Positions 12,501 to 26,639 of a stretch of DNA of 64,000 nt are shown here, one piece after another (positions within the stretch are counted from its first letter, which is position 1; each line of letters begins with the position of its first letter). Made by a program: the position numbers and the translations under genes. The stretch covers positions 8,186,001 through 8,250,000 of the forward strand of contig NC_079877.1 in assembly GCF_029227915.1 (NCBI RefSeq). The letters run 5' to 3'. Below the pieces are notes generated by a model, which ran no database searches, was not told the origin of the DNA, and saw only the letters and a list, made by a program, of their open reading frames with translations. The stretch is from Hydractinia symbiolongicarpus (taxonomy: Eukaryota; Cnidaria; Hydrozoa; Anthoathecata; Hydractiniidae).

Positions 12501-15500
12501 TAAATGAGGCAATTTGACCCCAAGAAATAACATTCTTCTTAATTTGACGTGATTGCTGGAATTCAGCGATACCATTAGGCTCTGTGGTAGCGCTTCATTT
12601 AAAAATTTAGATAAATAAGTCATTCCTCACTCTCGGACGAATCCTAGCCGTTATCGCCCGCTGAAGAAATAGCGACAGTTTCGAAAACTACAATTCATTG
12701 ACTTTCTAACGGTATCAGTCCGTTTGAGTTACAACGGTTGCGTCACATATTCGTCCCCAAATGTATTTAGGGATGTTTTTCTGATATCACTAGGTTGTAT
12801 CGCTTTTACCAGTAAAACGATTGACTGTGGCACTTAAATGAACTGATTTTGGACTGTGACCTTATAAATGTGATAAATGAGCCAATTGGACTCCCACAAA
12901 TAACATTCCTCTTAATTTGACACGATTGCTTGGATTCAACGATTACAATGGGCGCTGAGGTAGCGCTTCATTAAAGAATTTAGATAAATAAGTCATATTT
13001 ACTGTGGGACCAATCCTGGCCGTTAACACGCGCTGAATAAGTAGGAACAGTTTCAAAAACTACATTTCATTGACTTTCTAGCGGTATCAATCCGTTTGAG
13101 TTACGACGGTTGCGTTACATATTCGTACCAACATGTATTTAGCGATATTTTATCGCTAATACTAGGTTGCATCGCTTTTAACAGTGAAACGATTGACTGT
13201 GGGACTTAATTGAACTAATTTTAAACTGAGACCTTATAAATGTGATAAATGAGCGAATTGGTCTTCAAGGAATAACATTCTTCTCAATTTGAAATAATTG
13301 CTGGAATTCAGCAATTATGTTAGGCTCTGTGGTAGCGCTTTATTTAAAAATTTAGATAAAAAAGTCTTCTTTTTACTGTGGGACCAATCCTGGCCGTTAT
13401 CGCGCGCTGAATAAGTAGCAACAGTTTCAAAAACTACATTTCATTGACTTTCTAGCGGTATCAATCCGTTTGAGTTACAACGGTTACTAGGTTGTATTGC
13501 TTGTAACAGTAAAACGATTGACTGTGGGACTTAATTGAACTAACTTTGGACTGTGACCTGATAAATGTAATAAATGAGGCAATTGGACCCCAAGAAATAA
13601 CATTCTTCTTAATTTGACGTGATTGCTGGAATTCAGCGATACCATTAGGCTCTGTGGTAGCGCTTCATTTAAAAATTTAGATAAATAAGTCATTCGTCAC
13701 TCTCGGACGAATCCTAGCCGTTATCTCTCGCTGAAGAAATAGCGACAGTTTCGAAAACTACAATTCATTGACTTTCTAACGGTATCAGTCCGTTTGAGTT
13801 ACAACGGTTGCGTCACATATTCGTCCCCAAATGTATTTAGGGATGTTTTTCTGATATCACTAGGTTGTATCGCTTTTACCAGTAAAACGATTGACTGTGG
13901 CACTTAAATGAACTGATTTTGGACTGTGACCTTATAAATGTGATAAATGAGCCAATTGGACTCCCACAAATAACATTCCTCTTAATTTGACACGATTGCT
14001 TGGATTCAACGATTACAATGGGCGCTGTGGTAGCGCTTTATTAAAAAATTTAGATAAATAAGTCATATTTACTGTGGGCCCAATCCTGGCCGTTAACACG
14101 CGCTGAATAAGTAGAAACAGTTTCAAAAACTATATTTCATTGACTTTCTAGCGGTATCAATCCGTTTGAGTTACGACGGTTGCGTTACATATTCGTACCA
14201 ACATGTATTTAGCGATATTTTATCGCTATTACTAGGTTGCATCGCTTTTAACAGTGAAACGATTGACTGTGGGACTTAATTGAACTAACTTTGGACTGTG
14301 ACCTGATAAATGTAATAAATGAGGCAATTTGACCCCAAGAAATAACATTCTTCTTAATTTGACGTGATTGCTGGAATTCAGCGATACCATTAGGCTCTGT
14401 GGTAGCGCTTCATTTAAAAATTTAGATAAATAAGTCATTCTTCACTCTCGGACGAATCCTAGCCGTTATCGCCCGCTGAAGAAATAGCGACAGTTTCGAA
14501 AACTGCAATTCATTGACTTTCTAACGGTATCAGTCCGTTTGAGTTACAACGGTTGCGTCACATATTCGTCCCCAAATGTATTTAGGGATGTTTTTCTGAT
14601 ATCACTAGGTTGTATCGCTTTTACCAGTAAAACGATTGACTGTGGCACTTAAATGAACTGATTTTGGACTGTGACCTTATAAATGTGATAAATGAGCCAA
14701 TAGGACTCCCACAAATAACATTCCTCTTAATTTGACACGATTGCTTGGATTCAACGATTACAATGGGCGCTGAGGTAGCGCTTCATTAAAGAATTTAGAT
14801 AAATAAGTCATATTTACTGTGGGACCAATCCTGGCCGTTAACACGCGCTAAATAAGTAGGAACAGTTTCAAAAACTACATTTCATTGACTTTCTAGCGGT
14901 ATCAATCCGTTTGAGTTACGACGGTTGCGTTACATCGTCGTACCAACATGTATTTAGCGATATTTTATCGCTATTACTAGGTTGCATCGCTTTTAACAGT
15001 GAAACGATTGACTGTGGGACTTAATTGAACTAATTTTAGACTGTGACCTTATAAATGTGATAAATGAGCGAATTGGTCTTCAAGGAATAACATTCTTCTC
15101 AATTTGACATGATTGCTGGAATTCAGCAATTATGTTAGGCTATGTGTTAGCGCTTTATTTAAAAATTTAGATAAAAAAGTCTTCTTTTTACTGTGGGACC
15201 AATCCTGGCCGTTATCGCGCGCTGAATAAGTAGGAACAGTTTCAAAAACTACATTTCATTGACTTTCTAGCGGTATCAATCCGTTTGAGTTACAACGGTT
15301 ACTAGGTTGTATTGCCTGTAACAGTAAAACGATTGACTGTGGGACTTAATTGAACTAACTTTGGACTGTGACCTGATAAATGTAATAAATGAGGCAATTT
15401 GACCCCAAGAAATAAAATTCTTCTTAATTTGACGTGATTGCTGGAATTCAGCGATACCATTAGGCTCTGTGGTAGCGCTTCATTTAAAAATTTAGATAAA

Positions 15501-17441
15501 TATGTCATTCTTCACTCTCGGACGAATCCTAGCCGTTATCGTCCGCTGAAGAAATAGCGACAGTTTCGAAAACTACAATTCATTGACTTTCTAACGGTAT
15601 CAGTCCGTTTGAGTTACAACGGTTGCGTCACATATTCGTCCCCAAATGTATTTAGGGATGTTTTTCTGATATCACTAGGTTGTATCGCTTTTACCAGTAA
15701 AACGATTGACTGTGGCACTTAAATGAACTGATTTTGGACTGTGACCTTATAAATGTGATAAATGAGCCAATTGGACTCCCACAAATAACATTCCTCTTAA
15801 TTTGACACGATTGCTTGGATTCAACGATTACAATGGGCGCTGTGGTAGCGCTTTATTAAAAAATTTAGATAAATAAGTCATATTTACTGTGGGACCAATC
15901 CTGGCCGTTAACACGCGCTGAATAAGTAGGAACAGTTTCAAAAACTACATTTCATTGACTTTCTAGCGGTATCAATCCGTTTGAGTTACGACGGTTGCGT
16001 TACATATTCGTACCAACATGTATTTAGCGATATGTTATCGCTATTACTAGGTTGCATCGCTTTTAACAGTGAAACGATTGACTGTGGGACTTAATTGAAC
16101 TAATTTTAGACTGTGACCTTATAAATGTGATAAATGAGCGAATTGGGCTTCAAGGAATAACATTCTTCTCAATTAGACATGATTGGTGGAATTCAGCAAT
16201 TATGTTAGGCTATGTGTTAGCGCTTTATTTAAAAATTTAGATAAAAAAGTCTTCTTTTTACTGTGGGACCAATCCTGACCGTTATCGCGCGCTGAATAAG
16301 TAGGAACAGTTTCAAAAACTACATTTCATTGACTTTCTAGCGGTATCAATCCGTTTGAGTTACAACGGTTACTAGGTTGCATCGCTTTTAACAGTGAAAC
16401 GATTCACTGTGGGACTTAATTGAACTAACTTTGGACTGTGACCTGATAAATGTAATAAATGAGGCAATTTGACTCCAAGAAATAACATTCTTCTTAATTT
16501 GACGTGATTGCTGGAATTCAGCGATACCATTAGGCTCTGTGGTAGCGCTTCATTTAAAAATTTAGATAAATAAGTCATTCTTCACTCTCGGACGAATCCT
16601 AGCCGTTATCGCCCGCTGAAGAAATAGCGACAGTTTCGAAAACTACAATTCATTGACTTTCTAACGGTATCAGTCCGTTTGAGTTACAACGGTTGCGTCA
16701 CATATTCGTCCCCAAATGTATTTAGGGATGTTTTTCTGATATCACTAGGTTGTATCGCTTTTACCAGTAAAACGATTGACTGTGGCACTTAAATGAACTG
16801 ATTTTGGACTGTGACCTTATAAATGTGATAAATGAGCCAATTGGACTCCCACAAATAACATTCCTCTTAATTTGACACGATTGCTTGGATTCAACGATTA
16901 CAATGGGCGCTGAGGTAGCGCTTCATTAAAGAATTTAGATAAATAAGTCATATTTACTGTGGGACCAATCCTGGCCGTTAACACGCGCTAAATAAGTAGG
17001 AACAGTTTCAAAAACTACATTTCATTGACTTTCTAGCGGTATCAATCCGTTTGAGTTACGACGGTTGCGTTACATATTCGTACCAACATGTATTTAGCGA
17101 TATTTTATCGCTATTACTAGGTTGCATCGCTTTTAACAATGAAACGATTGACTGTGGGACTTAATTGAACTAATTTTAGACTGTGACCTTATAAATGTGA
17201 TAAATGAGCGAATTGGTCTTCAAGGAATAACATTCTTCTCAATTTGACATGATTGCTGGAATTCAGCAATTATGTTAGGCTATGTGTTAGCGCTTTATTT
17301 AAAAATTTAGATAAAAAAGTCTTCTTTTTACTGTGGGACCAATCCTGGCCGTTATCGCGCGCTGAATAAGTAGGAACAGTTTCAAAAACTACATTTCATT
17401 GACTTTCTAGCGGTATCAATCCGTTTGAGTTACAACGGTTA
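9532..17441 (+). repeat. Super-period of 3,955 bp x 2 within the 1,070-bp block
   Basis: The order of block lengths 745-1070-1070-1070 occurs twice, as 9532-13486 and 13487-17441, each exactly 3,955 bp. Private variants follow the same spacing: GATTGGTGGA at 12226 and 16181, and TGAGGTAGCG at 12956 and 16911. A second register of 3,210 bp (three 1,070-bp blocks) also exists: TACATCGTCG at 14931 and 18141, and TGAGGTAGCG at 14771 and 17981. The two registers overlap, as expected from successive unequal exchanges. Confidence 0.85.
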
Positions 17442-18890
17442 CTAGGTTGTATTGCCTGTAACAGTAAAACGATTGACTGTGGGACTTAATTGAACTAACT
17501 TTGGACTGTGACCTGATAAATGTAATAAATGAGGCAATTTGACCCCAAGAAATAACATTCTTCTTAATTTGACGTGATTGCTGGAATTCAGCGATACCAT
17601 TAGGCTCTGTGGTAGCGCTTCATTTAAAAATTTAGATAAATAAGTCATTCTTCACTCTCGGACGAATCCTAGCCGTTATCGCCCGCTGAAGAAATAGCGA
17701 CAGTTTCGAAAACTGCAATTCATTGACTTTCTAACGGTATCAGTCCGTTTGAGTTACAACGGTTGCGTCACATGTTCGTCCCCAAATGTATTTAGGGATG
17801 TTTTTCTGATATCACTAGGTTGTATCGCTTTTACCAGTAAAACGATTGACTGTGGCACTTAAATGAACTGATTTTGGACTGTGACCTTATAAATGTGATA
17901 AATGAGCCAATTGGACTCCCACAAATAACATTCCTCTTAATTTGACACGATTGCTTGGATTCAACAATTACAATGGGCGCTGAGGTAGCGCTTCATTAAA
18001 GAATTTAGATAAATAAGTCATATTTACTGTGGGACCAATCCTGGCCGTTAACACGCGCTAAATAAGTAGGAACAGTTTCAAAAACTACATTTCATTGACT
18101 TTCTAGCGGTATCAATCCGTTTGAGTTACGACGGTTGCGTTACATCGTCGTACCAACATGTATTTAGCGATATTTTATCGCTATTACTAGGTTGCATCGC
18201 TTTTAACAGTGAAACGATTGACTGTGGGACTTAATTGAACTAATTTTAGACTGTGACCTTATAAATGTGATAAATGAGCGAATTGGTCTTCAAGGAATAA
18301 CATTCTTCTCAATTTGACATGATTGCTGGAATTCAGCAATTATGTTAGGCTATGTGTTAGCGCTTTATTTAAAAATTTAGATAAAAAAGTCTTCTTTTTA
18401 CTGTGGGACCAATCCTGGCCGTTATCGCGCGCTGAATAAGTAGGAACAGTTTCAAAAACTACATTTCATTGACTTTCTAGCGGTATCAATCCGTTTGAGT
18501 TACAACGGTTACTAGGTTGTATTGCCTGTAACAGTAAAACGATTGACTGTGGGACTTAATTGAACTAACTTTGGACTGTGACCTGATAAATGTAATAAAT
18601 GAGGCAATTTGACCCCAAGAAATAACATTCTTCTTAATTTGACGTGATTGCTGGAATTCAGCGATACCATTAGGCTCTGTGGTAGCGCTTCATTTAAAAA
18701 TTTAGATAAATATGTCATTCTTCACTCTCGGACGAATCCTAGCCGTTATCGCCCGCTGAAGAAATAGCGACAGTTTCGAAAACTACAATTCATTGACTTT
18801 CTAACGGTATCAGTCCTTTTGAGTTACAACGGTTGCGTCACATATTCGTCCCCAAATGTATTTAGGGATGTTTTTCTGATATCACTAGGT
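9532..18890 (+). repeat. Trimer higher-order repeat, 1,070 bp
   Basis: Blocks start at 9532, 10277, 11347, 12417, 13487, 14232, 15302, 16372, 17442 and 18512. Spacings are exactly 1,070 bp, or 745 bp where one short monomer is absent. Each 1,070-bp block holds two full monomers and one short monomer of about 324 bp. The short one lacks ~49 bp, so that ACAACGGTT runs straight into ACTAGGTT. The exact spacing and near identity of copies indicate recent homogenisation. The block fades at about 18890, where the next monomer differs (GTTGTATGGC, AAACAATTGAC). Confidence 0.93.
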
Positions 18891-21800
18891 TGTATGGCTT
18901 TTAACAGTGAAACAATTGACTGTGGCACATAAATGAACTGGTTTTGGACTGTGACCTTATAAATGTGATAAATGAGCCAATTGGACTCCAACAAATAACA
19001 TTCCTCTTAATTTGACATGATTGCTGGAATTCAACGATTACAATGGGCGCTGTGGTAGCGCTACATTAAAAAATTTAGATAAATAAGTCATATTTACTGT
19101 GGGACCAATCCTGGCTGTTAACACGCGCTGAATAAATAGGAACAGTTTCAAAAACTACATTTCATTGACTTTCTAGCGGTATCAATCCGTTTGAGTTACA
19201 ACGGTTGCGTCACATATTCGTACAACATATATTTAGCGATATTTTTTCGCTATTACTAGGTTGCATCGCTTTTAACAGTGAAACGATTGACTGTGGGACT
19301 TAATTGAACTAATTTTAGACTGTGACCTTACAAATGTGATAAATGAGCCAATTGGTCTTCAAGGAAAGACATTCTTCTTAAATTGACATGATTGCTGGAA
19401 TTCAGCGATAACATTAGGCTCTGTGGTAGCGCTTTATTAAAAAATTTAGATAAAAAAGTCTTTTTTTACTGTGGGACACATCCTGTCCGTTATCGCGCGC
19501 TGAAGAAATAGAGAAAGTTTCAAAAACAACATTTCAATAAGTTTCTAACGGTATTAGTCCGTTTGAGTTACAACGGTTGCGTCACATATTCGTCCCCAAA
19601 TGTATTTATGGATGTTTTTCTGATATTAATAGGTTGCATCGCTTTTAACAGTGAAACGATTGACTGTGGGACTTAATTCAACTGATTTTAGACTGTGACC
19701 TTATAAATGTGATAAATGAGCCAATTTGTCTTCAAGGAATAACATTCTTCTTAATTTGACATGATTGCTGCAATTCAACGATTATATTAGGCTTTGTGGT
19801 AGCGCTTTATTTAAAAATTTACATAAATAAGTCACATTTACTGTGGGACCAATCCTGGCGGTTAGCACGCGCTGAAAAAACAGGAACAGTTTCAAAAACA
19901 ACATTTCAATGAGTTTCTAACGGTATCAGTCCGTTTGAGTTACAACGGTTGCGTCACATATTCGTACCAACATGTATTTAGCGATATTTTATCGCTATTA
20001 CTAGGTTGCATCGCTTTTGACAGTGAAACGATTGACTTTGGGACTTAATTGAACTGATTTTAGACTGTGACCTTATAAATGTGATAAATGAGCCAATTGG
20101 TCTTCAAGGAATAACATTCTTCTTAATTTTACATGATTGCTGGAATTCAACGGTTACAATGGGCGCTTTGGTAGCGCTTCATTAATAAAATTAGATAAAT
20201 AAGTCATATTTACTGTGGGACCAATCCTGGCCGTTAGCACGCGCTGAATAAACAGGAACAGTTTCAAAAACTACATTTCAATGAAATTCTAACGGTATCA
20301 GTCCGTTTGAGTTCCAACACTTGCGTCACATAATCGTCCCCACATGAATTTAGGGATATTTTTCTGATATTACTAGGTTGTATCGCTTGTAACAGTAAAA
20401 CGATTGACTGTGGGACTTAATTGAACTAAATTTGGACTGTGACCTGATAAAATGTAATAAATGAGGCAACTGAACCCCAAGAAATAACATTCTTCTTAAT
20501 TTTACATGATTGGTGGAATTCAGCGATAACATTAGGCTCTGTGGTAGAGCTTCATTTAAAAATTTAGATAAATAAGTCATTCTTTATTCTGGGACGAATC
20601 CTAGACGTTATCGCCCGCTGAAGAAATAGCAACAGTTTCAAAAACTACAATTCATTGAATTTCTAACGGTATCAGTCCGTTTGAGTTACAACGGTTGCGT
20701 CACATATTCGTCCCCAAATGTATTTAGGGATGTTTTTCTGATATCACTAGGTTGTATCGCTTTTAAAAGTGAAACGATTGACTGTGGCACTTAAATGAAC
20801 TGATTTTGGACTGTGACCAATTAAATGTGATAAATGAGCCAATTGGACTCCCACAAATAACATTCCTCTTAATTTGACATGATTACTGGAATTCAAGGAT
20901 TACAATGGGCGCTGTGGTAGCGCTTCATTAAAAAATTTAGATAAATAAGTCATATTTACTGTGGGACCAATCCTGGCCGTTAACACGCGCTGAATAAGTA
21001 GAAACAGTTTTAGAACTACATTTCATTGACTTTCTAGCGGTATCAATCCGTTGAGTTACAACGGTTGCGTCACATATTCGTACCAACTTGTATTTAGCGA
21101 TATTTTATTGCTAGTACTAGGTTGCACCGCTTTTAACAGTGAAACGATTGACTGTGGGACTTAATTGAACTGATTTTAGACTGTGACCTTATAAATGTGA
21201 TAAATGAGCCAATTGGTCTTCAAGGAATAACATTCTTCTCAATTTGACATGATTTCTGGAATTCAGCGATTATGTTAGGCTCTGTGGTAGCGATTTATTC
21301 AAAAATTTAGATAAAAAAGTCTTTTTTTTACTGTGGGACCAATCCTGGCCGTTATCGCGCGCTGAAGAGATTGAGACAGTTTCAAAAACTACATTTCAAT
21401 ATATTTCTAACGGTATCAGTCCGTTTGAGTCACAACGGTTGCGTCACATATTCGTCCCCACATGTATTTAGGGATATTTTTCTGATATTACTAGGTTGTA
21501 TTGCTTGTAACAGTGAAACGATTGACTGTGGGATTCAATTGAACTAACTTTGGACTGTGACCTTATGAATGTGATAAGTGAGCCAACTGGATCCCTAGAA
21601 ATAACATTATTCTTTATTTGACATGATTGCCGGAACTCGGTGATTACACTGGGTGCTGTGGTAGCGCTTCATTTAAAAATTTAAATAAAAAAGTCATATT
21701 TTACCGCGGGACCAATCCTACCCGTTATCGCGCGCTGAAGAAATAGAGACAGTTTCAAAAACAACATTTCAATGAGTTTCTAACGGTATCAGTCCGTTTG

Positions 21801-22919
21801 AGTCACAACGGTTGCGTCACATATTCGTCCCCACATAAACTTAGGGATATTTTTCTGATATTACTAGGTTGTATTGCTTGTAACAGTGAAACGATTGACT
21901 GTGGGACTTAATTGAACTGATTTTGGACTGTGACCTTATAAATGTGATAAATGAGCCAATTGGTCTTCAAGGAATAACATTCTTCTTAATTTGACATGAT
22001 TGCTGGAATTCAGCGATTATGTTAGGCTCTGTGGTAGCGCTTTTTTTAAAAATTGAGATAAATAAGTCACATTCACTGTGGGACCAATCCTGGCCGTTAG
22101 CACGCGCTGAATAAACAGGAACAGTTTCAAAAACTACATTTCAATGAATTTCTAACGGTATCAATCCGTTTGAGTCACAATGGTTGCGTCACATATTCGT
22201 CCCCACATGAATTTAGGGATATTTTTCTGATATTACTAGGTTGTATTGCTTGTAACATTGAAACGATTGACTGTAGGACTTAATTGAACTGATTTTGGAC
22301 TGTGACCTTATAAATGTGATAAATGAGGCAATTGGTCTGCAAGGAAAAACATTCTTCTTAATTTGACATGATTGCTGGATTTCGGCGATAACATTAGGCT
22401 CTGTGGTAGCGCTTTATTAAAAAATTTAGATAAAAAGTCTTTTCTTACAGTGGGACTCACCCTGTCCTTTATCGCGCGCTGAAGGAATAGAAACAGTTTT
22501 AAAAACTACATTTCAATAAATTTCTACCGGTATCAGTCCGTTTGAGTTACAACGGTTGCGTCACATATTCGTCCCCAAATGTATTTAGGGATGTTTTTCT
22601 GATATCACTGGGTTGTATCGCTTTTAACAGAGAAACGATTGACTGTGGCACATAAATGAACTGATTTTGGACCGTGACCTTATAAATGTGATAAATGAGG
22701 CAATTTGACTCCCACAAATAACATTCCTCTTAATTTGACATGATTGCTGGAATTCAACGATTATGTTAGGCTCTGTGGTAGCGCTTTATTTAAAAATTTA
22801 GATAAAAAAGTCTCTTTTTTACTGTGGGACCAATCCTGGTCATTATCGCGCGCTGAAGAAATTGAGACAGTTTCAAAAACTACATTTCACTAAATTTCTA
22901 ACGGTGTCAGTCCGTTTGA
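18891..22919 (+). repeat. Irregular satellite monomers
   Basis: Head-to-tail monomers with several mixed variant types and no clean local higher-order period. A monomer with GTAGCGATTTATTC at 21287 recurs at 23898, 2,611 bp (seven monomers) further on, so this stretch is related to the next block. No gene, RNA gene or non-satellite insertion is visible. Confidence 0.85.
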
Positions 22920-25900
22920 GTTACAACGGTTGCGTCACATATTCGTCCCCAAATGTATTTAGGGATGTTTTTCTGATATCACTAGGTTGTATCGCTTTTA
23001 ACAGTGAAACGATTGACTGTGGCACTTAAATGAATTGATTTTGGACCGTAACCTTATAAATGTGATAAATGAGCCAATTGGACTCCCACAAATAACATTC
23101 CTCTTAATTTTACATGATTGCTGGAATTCAGCGATTAAGTTAGGCTCTGTGGTAGAGCTTTTTTTAAAAATTTAGATAAAAAAGTCTTTTTTTTACTGTG
23201 GGACAAATCCTGGCCGTTATGGCGTGCTGAAGAAATTGAGACAGTTTCTAAAACTACATTTCAATAAATTTCTAACGGTATCAGTCCGTTTGAGTCACAA
23301 CGGTTGCGTCACATATTCGTCCCCACATGTATTTAGGGATATTTTTCTGATATCACTAGGTTGTATTGCTTGTAACAGTGAAACGATTGACTGTGGGATT
23401 TAATTGAACTAACTTTGGACTGTGACCTGATAAATGTGATAAATGAGGCAATTGGTCTGCAAGGAAAAACATTCTTCTTAATTTGACATGATTGCTGGAT
23501 TTCGACAATAACATTAGGCTCTGTGGTAGCGCTTTATTAAAAAACTTAGATAAAAAGTCTTTTTTTACAGTGGGACTCACCCTGTCCGTTATCGCGCGCT
23601 GAAGGAATAGAGACAGTTTTAAAAACTACATTTCAATGAATTTCTACCGGTATCAGTCCGTTTGAGTTACAACGGTTGCGTCACATATTCGTCCCCACAT
23701 GTATTTAGGGATATTTTTCTGATATCACTAGGTTGTATTGCTTGCAACAGTGAAACGATTGACTGTGGGATTTAATTGAACTAACTTTGGACTGTGACCT
23801 GATAAATGTGATAAATGAGGCAATTGGTCTGCAAGGACAAACATTCTTCTTAATTTGACATGATTTCTGGAATTCAGCGATTATGTTAGGCTCTGTGGTA
23901 GCGATTTATTCAAAAATTTAGATAAAAAAGTCTTTTTTTTACTGTGGGACCAATCCTGGCCGTTATCGCGCGCTGAAGAGATTGAGACAGTTTCAAAAAC
24001 TACATTTCAATAAATTTCTAACGGTATCAGTCCGTTTGAGTCACAACGGTTGCGTCACATATTCGTCCCCACATGTATTTAGGGATATTTTTCTGATATT
24101 ACTAGGTTGTATTGCTTGTAACAGTGAAACGATTGACTGTGGGATTCAATTGAACTAACTTTGGACTGTGACCTTATGAATGTGATAAGTGAGCCAACTG
24201 GATCCCTAGAAATAACATTATTCTTAATTTGACATGATTGCTGGAATTCAGCGATTATGTTAGGCTCTGTGGTAGCGCTTTATTTAAAAATTTAGATAAA
24301 TAAGTTACATTCACTGTGGGACCAATCCTGGATGTTAGCACGCGCTGAATAAACAGGAACAGTTTAAAAAACTACATTTCAATGAATTTCTAACGGTATC
24401 AATCCGTTCGAGTCACAACGGTTGCGTCACATATTCGTCCCCACATGAATTTAGGGATATTTTTGTGATATTACTAGGTTGTATTGCTTGTAACAGTGAA
24501 ACGATTGACTGTGGGATTTAATTGAACTGATTTTGGACTGTGACCTTATAAATGTGATTAATGGGGCAATTTGTCTCCAAGGACAAACATTCTTCTTAAT
24601 TTGACATGATTTCTGGAATTCAGCGATTATGTTAGGCTCTGTGGTAGCGATTTATTCAAAAATTTAGATAAAAAAGTCTTTTTTTACTGTGGGACCAATC
24701 CTGGCCGTTATCGCGCGCTGAAGAGATTGAGACAGTTTCAAAAACTACATTTCAATAAATTTCTAACGGTATCAGTCCGTTTGAGTCACAACGGTTGCGT
24801 CACATATTCGTCCCCACATGTATTTAGGGATATTTTTCTGATATTACTAGGTTGTATTGCTTGTAACAGTGAAACGATTGACTGTGGGATTCAATTGAAC
24901 TAACTTTGGACTGTGACCTTATGAATGTGATAAGTGAGCCAACTGGATCCCTAGAAATAACATTATTCTTAATTTGACATGATTGCTGGAATTCAGCGAT
25001 TATGTTAGGCTCTGTGGTAACGCTTTATTTAAAAATTTAGATAAATAAGTCACATTCACTGTGGGACCAATCCTGGATGTTAGCACGTGCTGAATAAACA
25101 GGAACAATTTCAAAAACTACATTTCAATGAATTTCTAACGGTATCAATCCGTTCGAGTCACAACGGTTGCGTCACATATTCGTCCCCACATGAATTTAGG
25201 GATATTTTTCTGATATTACTAGGTTGTATTGCTTGTAACAGTGAAACGATTGACTGTGGGATTTAATTGAACTGATTTTGGACTGTGACCTTATAAATGT
25301 AATAAATGAGCCAATTGGTCTTCAAGGAATAACATTCTTCTTAATTTTACATGATTGCTGGAATTCAACGGTTACAATGGGCGCTTTGGTAGCGCTTCAT
25401 TAAAAAAATAAGATAAATAAGTCATATTTATTGTGGGACCAATCCTGGCCGTTAGCACGCGCTGAATAAGCAGGAACAGTTTCAAAAACTACATTTCAAT
25501 GAATTTCTAACGGTATCAGTCCGTTTGAGTCACAACGGTTGCGTCACATATTCGTCGCCAAATGTATTTAGGGATGTTTTTCTGATATCACTAGGTTGTA
25601 TCGCTTTTAACAGTGAAACGATTGACTGTGGCACTTAAATGAACTGATTTTGGACCGTGACCTTATAAATGTGATAAATGAGCCAATTGGACTCCCACAA
25701 ATAACATTCCTCTTAATTTGACATGATTGCTGGAATTCAGCGATTATGTTAGGCTCTGTGGTAGAGCTTTTTTTAAAAATTTAGATAAAAAAGTCTGTTT
25801 TTTACTGTGGGACCAATCCTGGCCGTTATGGCGCGCTGAAGAAATTGAGACAGTTTCAAAAACTACATTTCAATAAATTTCTAACGGTATCAGTCCGTTT

Positions 25901-26300
25901 GAGTCACAACGGTTGCGTCACATATTCGTCCCCACATGTATTTAGGGATATTTTTCTGATATCACTAGGTTGTATTGCTTGTAACAGTGAAACGATTGAC
26001 TGTGGGATTTAATTGAACTAACTTTGGACTGTGACCTGCTAAATGTGATATTTGAGGCAATTGGTCTGCAAGGAAAAACATTCTTCTTAATTTGACATGA
26101 TTGCTGGATTTCGGCGATAACATTAGGCTCAGTGGTAGCGCTTTATTAAAAAACTTAGATAAAAAGTCTTTATTTACAGTGGGACTCACCCTGTCCGTTA
26201 TCGCGCGCTGAAGGAATAGAGACAGTTTTAAAAACTACATTTCAATGAATTTCTACCAGTATCAGTCCGTTTGAGTTACAACGGTTGCGTCACATATTCG
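22920..26300 (+). repeat. Satellite with 2,609-bp internal duplication
   Basis: The segment around 22920-23690 recurs at about 25530-26300. The block at 23356-23580 reappears at 25965-26189, an offset of 2,609 bp (seven monomers). Shared private variants are GGACCGT before the ACC, GTCTGCAAGGAAAAAC, GCTGGATTTCG and ACAGTGGGACTCACCC. The sequence between the two copies is the 745-bp dimer block. Confidence 0.75.
23834..25310 (+). repeat. Dimer higher-order repeat, 745 bp x 2
   Basis: Two monomers repeat as a pair. GTAGCGATTTATTC lies at 23898 and again at 24643, 745 bp apart, followed in both by TAAGTGAGCCAACTGGATCC and then CTGGATGTTAGCACG. The copies are nearly identical, while the two monomers inside a copy belong to different variant types. 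Confidence 0.85.
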
Positions 26301-26639
26301 TCCCCAAATGTATTTAGGGATGTTTTTCTGATAACGCTGGGTTGTATCGCTTTTAACAGAGAAACGATTGACTGTGGCACATAAATGAACTAATTTTGGA
26401 CCGTGACCTTATAAATGTGATAAATGAGGCAATTGGACTCCCACAAAGTACATTCCTCTTAATTTGACATGATTGCTGGAATTCAACGATTATGTCAGAC
26501 TCTGTGGTAGCGCTTTATTTAAAAATTTAGATAAAAAAGTCTTTTTTTTACTTTGAGAACAATCCTGGCCGTTATCGCGCGCTGAAGAAATTGAGACAGT
26601 TTCAAAAACTACATTTCAATAAATTTCTAACGGTGTCAT

